From Stichopus chloronotus (lineage: Eukaryota > Echinodermata > Holothuroidea > Aspidochirotida > Stichopodidae): a stretch of DNA of 64,000 bases. The translations under genes and the position numbers were made by a program. The notes beneath the pieces were generated by a model, which was given only the letters and a program-made list of their open reading frames with translations, had not been told where the DNA came from and searched no databases. The stretch covers positions 5,106,709 through 5,170,708 of the forward strand of contig CM037833.1 in NCBI GenBank assembly GCA_021234535.1, in the 5' to 3' direction. Below, one piece after another: positions 56,490-64,000 of the stretch (the first letter of the stretch is position 1; the number at the start of each line of letters is the position of its first letter).

Positions 56490-58758
56490 GCCATAGAAAT
56501 AAAGGAACAACTTAACGGACACAGAAAAATGATTCACTTGTTGAAATAAAAATCCCTATTCAAAAGGATACTTGTAATTCTATTGTTTCATTGGCATCAT
56601 TTGATACAAAGCACAAGAAGTTCTATGTGAATTCCTTAGCTCATTTAGATGCTTACCTTGGGAAGGACTGGCATTACAGAATTTTGAACGCAGCTGGAGA
56701 CTTGTTTCATTGTACCTGGCTCTCTTTGGTTCTGGCATTATGAAAGACGTCCACTCACCGAGTTTGGAATTGATCCCTCAGATAAGACACAGGATTCGTA
56801 TTCAGCATGAAATTTGTTGAGGAAAATGGAAGAAAACATGATTTAGCAGCCCTTTTCTAGTTGTGTGGGATTTTGTAATGGTTATCATACTATAATGAAT
56901 GCCTCATTAATCTTATGTATCTTCAAACTTACATGTTTTTTTTTTTATTTGCAGCCATCATTGCAGCCAAAATTTTCCACATTTGATAAGTCTTCCAGTA
57001 AATAATTACTTTTTGTATCCGCTAATTGAAACAAGAGATCCCCTCTCAGACAGTAATTTGAGGGCACTCTGGAGAAAATTTTCACTGAACATTTCATTGC
57101 TCTTCCAAAGTAGACTTCCCTCCAGTAGTCTTAAATTTAGTTACAGAACAGACGCCCGAAGGAAGAGAAAGTTGGAAGAAAATTTAAGTGAAGAAAGGAA
57201 AAAGAGAAAATCATTAGAGACTGAGCTTTAGTCATGCTAACAATGTAATCAGTGACCTGGAAAAAAAACAAATCAGGCTCTTTTCAAAGAAGATGAGAAA
57301 TTCCATCGGCCGAAAAAAGGTGACGAAAGAGGAAAGATCAAATTTGAAGAAGCTTTATAGTGAAGTACAGAGACGTCAAAACAGGAGAAACACAATTGAA
57401 TGCGCAAAAAATGTAGTTGAGTCTTTCAGGCCGTGTGGAATATCTCCAGTCCTGTTTCAGGAGGGTGTTAGGTTTAAAGAGGAATGTAGTGTTGAGAGAG
57501 CTTTCTTTATAAAAGAAAAAGTTAATATTTCAAGAAGGGCATATGAACTGGCCCAAAGTTGTCACATTTTACCGAACCAGAGTGTCCTGTCTAAACAAAA
57601 CTTTTGATGTTAAGGAAATAGATGGAAAGTATACAGGGGTGTATCAGTCAATCACAGAGCGACTCACAACCATGTTAAGTGAGTATATCAAACAACTAGA
57701 GAAGCAACATCTTTTTAGTGACAAGAAGGTCAGAATAAAAATATCTGGTGATGGAACTAAAATTGGTAAAAGGGTTCAAGTATTAAACTTTGTGTTCTCA
57801 GTTATTAGTGAAAAGAATTGTTCTGGTGAAAATGGTAGTTATCTAGTAAGTATTGGTAAAGTGCCAGAGAAGTATGTTTCGCTGAAGGAGGCCTTGAGTA
57901 AAATTATTGAAGAAGTTAATAACCTGGAAAATATTTTTCTTGGGAATGAAAGTTTCGTATTCTTGCCTATGGTGTAAATGTCCTGCTAAGCAACGATATG
58001 ACACTAGCCAGACATGGTCCATGATCAATGTTGAGAATGGGGCACGCACATTATCAGATATTCAAAGCAAAGATTTAACAAGTGTAACTGTAGCCACCAT
58101 CCTCTCTTTAATATTCCACTTGTAAGAGTGGTGCCTGACACCCTCCATTTATTTCTCAGAATTGCAGATCAATTGGTGAATCATATTATAACTGAATTGA
58201 GGAAGAGAGAATCTGTCTGCACTATCAATTGCATATTCATGAGACAAATGTAGTGACATGTTTACATTTGAAAAGTTTGTCAAAAATGTTGGTATCGAAT
58301 GGTAGTTTTATGAGAACAAAGAATCAAAAAAGGTTACTTGTCGTGATTTTACTGGGCCTTTCGTGAGAAAGCTGTTTCATGGTTAACTAAGTTTAATCTT
58401 GTATATATGACCTCCAATGTTACGCCATACATGCATATGCTTTTTCATCATGTTCATGAATCTGCGACTCTACATGGAAATCTGTCACATTTTTTCACAG
58501 CAGGGATCTGAAATGTTAAACGGTAGAGTAACTGGATGGTACCACAAATCCTCTAATGACAAGTGTGTAGAAGCTTTGCGAAAGGTCATGTTAAAGCAGA
58601 ATAGGTTGCAATTTTTAGAGGAAAGATGCCAGAGGGCACTTAAATTCCAGGTTACGTGTTCTAAATACCATAACGTAGGGCATAACGAAAAAACATGTAG
58701 TCTAAACAAAGGTTCAGTGGCAGGTATAGCATTCTGTCCTCACTGCAAGCATGTGTAA
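56490..58758 (+). pseudogene. unclassified transposase-like family, copy 2 (long)
   Basis: Plus-strand blocks with frameshifts: 56540-56750 (SLVEIKIPIQKDTCNSIVSL, HLDAYLGKDWHYRILNAAGD), possibly the N-terminus and ending in TGA; 57160-57440 a basic coiled coil (RKRKLEENLSEERKKRKSLE, then EERSNLKKLYSEVQRRQNR); 57543-57977 with ITERLTTMLSEYIKQLEKQ and KISGDGTKIGKRVQVLNFVF; 57960-58070 a zinc cluster YSCLWCKCPAKQRYD plus WSMINVENGARTLSDIQS; 58110-58200 VRVVPDTLHLFLRIADQLVN; and 58498-58758 QQGSEMLNGRVTGWYHKSSN with a knuckle CSKYHNVGHNEKTC. Asp in SGDGT and Asp in V-x-D-x-L-H are conserved in both copies and are candidate catalytic residues of an RNase-H fold. Relative to copy 1 it retains the zinc insert, but a stretch between 58200 and 58490 is badly decayed. 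Function not established. Confidence 0.6.
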
Positions 58759-60094
58759 TATCATATCAAATAGTTAATACTGTTTTAATGTATCTATTAT
58801 TTTTCAACTCTTGAGTAAAATTAAGTTTACCTTCCATATACACCATTGCTTATATTTTATGGGCTTTAATTTGGATCCAATCATTAGACCCCACAACTCA
58901 TCATAAGATTTTAACGTGCTTTTACTACGTTTAAAAGTAGCAACTGCTAGATGTGCTTAGTTCAAAATGATTCTGGAATACATTACCAGTTTCATTGAAA
59001 GTAGTTCAAAGACATTCCATTTAGAATTGCCCTACTCAATTGCGTTTATTCAGGGTTTTTCAGATCCGCCCACTATTATTCCTAGTGTATTTTCATTACA
59101 CATATAATCTTATATATGTTGCTTTAAAAGTGTAGTTTGTACTGCACATTCATGTTTTACACTATTCCTTCGTATTTTCAACGTTCCTTGTGTTGTATTA
59201 CTTTAATCATATACTCTATTGGTAAACTTGTCCTGTTCCAGTACCAAACCTGGGGGGGGGGTTATGGGGGCAAAATGACACACTCAAAGCAGGGTTATCT
59301 ACCTTACAAATTTAGAATACATGTCTAACCTCGGTAGTTTTATCGATATTTGGTATTTAAGTATTTATTTTCTAACAGGAATCCTTGAAATATCACCATA
59401 ATGTCATTATTTCGTACCAGGCCCAAAGCCAGACAGACGTAGCCAGGTACTGAAGGAGGGGGTAAATTGCTGCCAGGTAGGAATTTTCAGGACAACAAAT
59501 GTATAAAATTCTTTTGTATCTATGGCAACTTCAAACTATCTTTCGCAGCAAGAAGCTTTGGGTGAGGAGAAAGGTGGGGTCGCGGTTCATGCTTCCCTAC
59601 ACTAACTATACTTTCGCTAAAGTGGCACCGGATATAGGGCAAATGTTTACACGACTTTACTATGGACTTCTCCTTTGTCAAAGGAAGGCTTTGACTCTTC
59701 TTTCCCTTGGTCGGCATGGTTCCAGAAGACGCTAGTATCGGGTGTGGATTTGCTACGCGATCTGAGCACTCCAGCTGCGAATAGTCACTTTTCTTCAATT
59801 AGTTCAAACTTTCTTCAATTCAAAGTTTGAAGTGTATTCCAAAAGCCCTTAGTATAAATGTGACATTCCAACTGAAGTGCACTTCGCAATTTCAATATTT
59901 TCACATCAATTGCAACTCTTGAATCAGTGGGTGGCATACCCCACAACCCAAATCGAAGAAGTGAACAGCAATCTGGTTGACATGAACAGAACTGGAATGA
60001 TATTGTATCTAGCTGACTTGTGAGAAATTCAAACAGAGATCATAATGAAGTTACTGAACGGTTACACAGATGTATCCAGATCTGAGCAGTCCAG
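58759..60094. other. no firm gene
   Basis: A minus ORF at 59520-59798 (KSQSLPLTKEKSIVKSCKHL) is mildly protein-like. The string GATCTGAGCA(C/G)TCCAGC occurs twice (about 59760 and 60080), hinting at a small duplication. Nothing else supported. Confidence 0.35.
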
Positions 60095-60500
60095 CCGCGG
60101 TGGTAGACTCTCGTCAACCACTCTCCTCTCCTACCTCAGAACTGGATTGAGGTTCCGGTAAAATCTGCAGGTCTGGTGCGGTTTGTCTAACTGTGCCTGC
60201 AGCTTGCCTCTCTGTCCAACTAGCCATGCCTAAGTCCGTAGGAGTCAAAAATGCTTTCCCTTCTTTCTTGGCTGATTTTTCGTAACACTTTGCAGAAGCT
60301 TCCTCATCATTGACTTCTGCATACTTTAAGCCCTATGCGCGGTTTGTTTTAGGAACGCTTTTCTTCCATTTTGGTAAGTTTCGGGCTCGCTTCCAGCCTC
60401 GTAGGACAGGATTACCCTCATTTTCGCTGCTTGAAGTTGTGTCATCCAGGCTGGATGCTGTACTCGACGTGTCAAGTACATTCTCTTCAGGAACTAAAAT
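60095..60500 (-). pseudogene. coding exon remnant, acidic/basic, one nonsense codon
   Basis: After a TTCTTCTTCGGCAG acceptor the minus strand reads LVPEENVLDTSSTASSLDDT, then GWKRARNLPKWKKSVPKTN to a TAG at 60333-60335. The same frame continues past the stop as LKYAEVNDEEASAKCYEKSA and FLTPTDLGMASWTERQAAGT for about 75 more codons, so the TAG is probably a mutation. No domain recognised. It may belong to the same decayed locus as the C2H2 remnant upstream. Confidence 0.45.
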
Positions 60501-60559
60501 CTGCCGAAGAAGAAAATTGAAATTTTAATTTTGTAGTGGCGAAATACAGGGGCCGTGCC

Positions 60560-60912
60560 AGGCTGGGGACTGGGTCCCATCCCCTTTTGTGGGTTTCCCC
60601 CTTCCCCCACTAGCAGGGATGTCGGCCCAAATCGGTGGTTCAAGGCCACGACCCTCCGAGGTGTAACTCGTCACGTCCCCATGATCCACCTGCATCGGCG
60701 CTGTTTCCAATTCCGACGGTATTTCTTCTGTCTTTCTTTGACGATTGTGCGCATACACTGATTTTTCATGACGCTCCAACTCCCACTTTGTTCTGAACCC
60801 CGACCGCATTGATTGCATAACTGCGTGTATGGGGTATGTACCTTTCTTACATGCCCCTTCATGTTACGGTGATTTTTGAACCGCCTGTTACACCCTTCTT
60901 TCTCGCATTACA
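60560..60912 (-). pseudogene. C2H2 zinc-finger remnant with frameshift
   Basis: A minus frame at 60902-60830 reads CEKEGCNRRFKNHRNMKGHV ending RKVH: C-x4-C-x12-H-x4-H, a classical finger. A second finger starts CNQCGRG in that frame and finishes in another as FRTKWELERHEKSVYAH, so a one-base lesion near 60805 splits it. The tail (QRKTEEIPSELETAPMQVDH) stays open to 60525. A TAA immediately precedes the first finger, so an upstream exon would have to splice in elsewhere. Confidence 0.55.
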
Positions 60913-61410
60913 CCTAAATGAAGGAAAAGAAATGAATGTAATCAACAATCGGTTGACATGAGCAGATTGTCATTATGTCTGTCAAATTTTCTAACCGTAT
61001 AAAATTCACATGTTCTCGAAGTAGGAGGGTTTCCAGCGGGTGCATTGGTGACGTCCGCCAAGGGTATTTGCTTTGTCATTTTAGGTGTTCTATAATTAAG
61101 CACATAAAATTGTACGCTTATATATTCATTTGACGCTAAATAAGTATGCGATAAAACATTTCAAATGATTTGAAGTCCTTTACTCTCGCAGTTTGGTATC
61201 AGTGAGTTACAATAGAAACGCTAGATTTTGTACGGTTCTTCCTAAAGAAGTTTTTGCATATGTTATTCTATTTTTTTAGAAAAATGCACATGGTTCACAT
61301 TTTAACTGCTAAAATACACATGTTAAATTCTGTATTGTTAAATTCTAGTAAATTTAAAAGAAGAGGGATATCGCGACAACCAGACAAGATATTAGCGTGA
61401 CTTTCTTGTA

Positions 61411-62236
61411 TTAGGCCCAATATTTTGATCTCATTTCTATTGGGAACAATCGGTGAGCTGGATATTTCCTAATATACTCAGCCCGTGCTACTTGCAACTG
61501 CTTTTTCTTTTTGTACGCCCGCTGGCTGCGAAAGGAAGCATCTACTGAAGTTGTAACACTCTTCCAGACAGCTGTCTGGAAGTATTTTTTAAGGGAGGCC
61601 AACTTTCGGGCGGCGGACCTTCTCTACCGTGGTACCATTGCAGTTGCACTACTCAGTCTCCCTTCGAGTGAATATTACACCGACCAATTTACGTGCAATC
61701 ACAGAGGGTCGGTCGGTATAGCACGACAGATTCTGTGAACGTGTGGGCTAACTCACAAGCTCCCGCTGACTGCCCGATGTTTCCATCTACTTTAGATGGG
61801 GTGGCAGATGTGTTTTGAGCAGCAGTTACTGCAATAACTGAGGTCGGGCAAGTGGAGATGAACTTCCAATAAAACCTGATGAAGAAGTAGCAGGAAGAGA
61901 ACTATTTACATGTGGCAATTGCGTCGAAAATGAATCGTCTTCGAAGGATCTTCGTTCAACACCTCCATACTCTCAGCAAAAATTGCTGATGTATCGCTTA
62001 ACGATACGCTCTGCAACATCAGCTTCCACTTTCTTGACATGCTGTTGCAATGCCTCGAGCATTGTGCGAAGTTGATGAACTTCATCTTTTAAGGTGGTAA
62101 TACTGGCATTTTCAACATCATTTGTCTGAGTTGGCCTTCTCTCATCCCCAATGGTTTGTGTGCTGTGGTTAGGTATGGGGCGACGTTGTAGGCGTACGCC
62201 ATTCCGTTCAGATGTTGCCTTGGTCATGACACTGAG
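61411..62236 (-). pseudogene. coiled-coil plus BEN-domain gene, broken
   Basis: On the minus strand a coiled coil (TTLKDEVHQLRTMLEALQQH, then VKKVEADVAERIVKRYIS) ends in a TGA at 61973-61975. The same frame continues as EYGGVERRSFEDDSFSTQLP, a Ser-rich linker, to another stop. Further down, PSVIARKLVGVIFTRRETE, a TAG, CNCNGTTVEKVRRPKVGL, and after a frameshift LKKYFQTAVWKSVTTSVDAS then FRSQRAYKKKKQ form a BEN-like domain (A-x-x-L...(L/I)F-x-x-E-x-x....N-x-x-G...). Coiled coil followed by BEN is the usual order in BEND proteins and in some BEN-bearing mobile elements. At least two stops and one frameshift mark it as dead. LINE copy 4 joins its 5' side. Confidence 0.6.
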
Positions 62237-62239
62237 CAA

Positions 62240-63099
62240 GTACTTTTTAAGTGCGTAAAAACGGCACAGAACACTTGTGTTGCACAAAGGGGGAGAGAGA
62301 CCATACAAAACGTAGTCCCGGCTGACCGTCCATGTGTTACAAAACGTGAGGCGATCAGTCAGGACTTGAAACCAATCCCAAAGGAGGGCTACAAAGTCAC
62401 AATGCCAAAACACATGTGAAACACTCTCCCATCTTGTACATCCATTGCGGGGACAAATGCCATCTCCAAGACGCCACCGATCGCGCTTGAGGTTGGTTAC
62501 AATGGCGTCATGTGCAATTCGCCACAACAGGTCTCGCCGGTGAACTACACTCCACACTTCCGGCCCCGAAGCATAGTCGGTTGGATGGACCTGGCCGACC
62601 AATTCATCAAAAATAGCTCGATATTGGGTCCCCGCACTGGATTGCGAGACGTCCCCCGCGGATGACATAATACGGAGAGTGTCCCTCATGTGGCCGTAGG
62701 CCTTCGTGGGCCTCCAGCTGTGGGGAGCACTGTTGCTAAAAAGGGAGGGGAAAAAACGGCGGAAAGAAAGCCCTCCCCAATAACGAACAAAATAGGCAAA
62801 CGGCATGTTGCTGTCAACAGCACTATAAACACATTTGGTCAGGAGAAAACGGAGCTTGGAAGGAAAATGCACAAGGCCCAATCCCCCACTCCTAAGGTCC
62901 TGATACACTACCCTTCTTTTGACCAACTCCGTCTTCCCTGACCATAAAAAACTAAACACGGCCCTCTCGAGTCGAGCCAGGACACCATCTGGAGCAACCA
63001 GAACAGTGCCCGGGTACCACAAGAGAGGGTAAACGAAACGATTGATAACAGTCACCTTCCCCAACAGGCTAATGTAGCGATCCCTGAAGTCCTCCAACC
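62240..63099 (-). mobile_element. Tx1-type LINE, copy 4 (internal deletion, MITE at 5' side)
   Basis: Minus-oriented copy beginning at the LEDFRDRYISLLGKVTVINR region (63099) and keeping an unbroken Pol frame through VLARLERAVFSFLWSGKTEL, GLGLVHFPSKLRFLLTKCVY and CPRNGCTRWESVSHVFWHC to LCNTSV. There about 330 bp are deleted, joining directly to the last ~30 bp of the 3' terminus (GTACTTTTTAAGTGC at 62240). The deletion places the LINE frame in line with downstream coding remnants, giving a 390-codon chimeric ORF (63145-61973). Confidence 0.9.
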
Positions 63100-63101
63100 T
63101 A

Positions 63102-63299
63102 CAATCTTGGACAAAATTGTTGGGACACTTTGTCGTATGTTGCAAATATAATACTGAATTTTAGGTGAGAGGATAACATGAAACCCCGCGCCCCTTTCCA
63201 ATGTTGCGCTATAGAAGTGAATGTACCCTTTGAACAGCAATCCTATAGCGAACATTGAACGGGGGCGCGGGGTGTCCCAAGGAATTTTGTCCAAGATTG
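63102..63299. mobile_element. 198-bp MITE, copy B (inverted relative to copy A)
   Basis: Same 16-bp terminal inverted repeats CAATCTTGGACAAAAT and identical length as copy A, reverse orientation. TA (63100-63101) precedes it; the right flank is TC rather than TA. It sits at the point in the LINE where copy 3 reads CAACGTAGCC, but LINE sequence does not resume on the far side. Confidence 0.9.
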
Positions 63300-64000
63300 T
63301 CTGACTTATTTGGGAGCAATTTCGGAGCGAAATTTCGAAAGAAAATTGAACATTTTTGGACAAGGTGCATCATAAAAAATATTTATTGGGGCCTATTCTT
63401 CTGGGGATTTTTAATTTTTGTTGAAAACGAGTGATCATGAATGAATAGATTGTTTCATGGTATTGGATGAGGACAAAAATAGTTGCGTTTAGAAATAACA
63501 TTGATGAGCAGCTGTTGCATTGCGTTGCAACAGGAGTGTTACTGCAATTGTAGAATGCTGGTAGGAATCCCAGTTATAATGTGTTCTGAAGTAGCTCCAC
63601 GTGCTACCAAAATGCGTTAAAGTCAGAATTGTAGATTCAGCTTAATATTAAAATAATGGTAGAACGTTAGTGAAGGCTGGTTTTTTACATTTTTGGCCGC
63701 TAAATCAAGATTTGTGACTGCAATTTTTACATTGCATGAAGCTGGTAACGTAAGTAATCTCCAGTCTTGTAATCTACGCAATTTTCCTACGGGTTTTCCT
63801 GTCAAAACATTTGGTAGAACGTGGGTTTCATTCACCTATACTGTCGGACGCTGTTGTTAGGTCTAAGTCAGCTTGGATGGGAAGGCCGGGGTTCAATTCA
63901 CGTCATGACCATAGTGTTTTTCACTGCTCAATTATCCATTCATAAACTCAAATGTCTGTCAACTTCTCATTTTTCATTCATTCATATTTAACATAAGGTA
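63300..64000. other. no firm gene
   Basis: A minus ORF (63623-63835, KLRRLQDWRLLTLPASCNVK) is mildly protein-like with no motif. Near 63870-63895 GGGGTTCAATTC resembles a B box with a poor A box; not called. Confidence 0.35.

Noticed and set aside
60525..60818. 97-codon minus ORF as an independent intact gene
   Set aside because: Its start lies within a C2H2 finger whose first half is in another frame, so it is the tail of a frameshifted zinc-finger remnant.
63850..63900. tRNA gene
   Set aside because: A B-box-like GGTTCAATTC is present, but the T-stem does not pair and the A box is poor.
1..64000. CRISPR arrays, operons, bacterial ribosome binding sites
   Set aside because: The tandem units are 100-bp-scale degenerate transposon repeats, not spacer-repeat arrays, and introns, LINEs and Polinton-type sequence show a eukaryotic genome.

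Overview
The window looks like intergenic and intronic DNA from an animal nuclear genome: AT-rich, intron-bearing, with no operons and almost no intact long ORF. Echinoderm-like repeat content (Tx1-type LINE, Merlin, Kolobok-type, BEL/Pao and Polinton remains, and an abundant element carrying AGGTCA repeats) suggests a marine invertebrate deuterostome, possibly an echinoderm. This is an inference from repeat types, not a match to a named genome.

Layout. 0-6 kb: decayed hAT transposase, then AGGTCA-rich repeats in both orientations. 6.6-8.3 kb: a minus-strand spliced gene model with a C-terminal zinc knuckle and a CR1/L2-type LINE fragment in one intron. 10-11.8 kb: a tRNA-like sequence and a broken two-exon Merlin transposase. 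14.6-22 kb: minus-strand coding remnants and a spliced Cys-rich/acidic gene model, interrupted by LINE copy 1. 23.8-26 kb: a 198-bp MITE and a Helentron-like repeat enclosing a BEL/Pao Gag piece. 26.6-28.8 kb: a minus-strand copy of an unclassified transposase-like family, then piggyBac and Gypsy fragments. 29.7-35.6 kb: a tiny LINE insertion with target-site duplication, Helentron-like repeat, LINE copy 2 in permuted order, a pogo/Tigger-like remnant and an ATGGGC-rich array. 38.6-44.2 kb: a near-complete Helentron-like element, a Kolobok-type transposase pseudogene and an uninterrupted I-PpoI-like His-Me finger nuclease ORF. 44.3-47.3 kb: LINE copy 3 (longest) beside a retroelement Pol tail. 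48-52.6 kb: a 3.7-kb CAGGG-type TIR element nested in a Helentron-like repeat. 52.7-58.8 kb: coding remnants, a Polinton-type DNA polymerase B pseudogene and the second, longer copy of the unclassified family. 60-63.3 kb: C2H2 and BEN-domain pseudogenes, with the BEN locus joined to LINE copy 4, which is itself cut by the second MITE.

The genes do not form a pathway. Most coding sequence is decayed mobile-element protein with stops and frameshifts. The least decayed candidates are the nuclease ORF at 43.4 kb and the two spliced gene models at 6.6-8.3 kb and 17.1-20.1 kb. The most interesting possible new system is the two-copy family at 26.6-27.6 kb and 56.5-58.8 kb, together with the modular Helentron-like repeat that spreads nuclear-receptor-type DR1 motifs.
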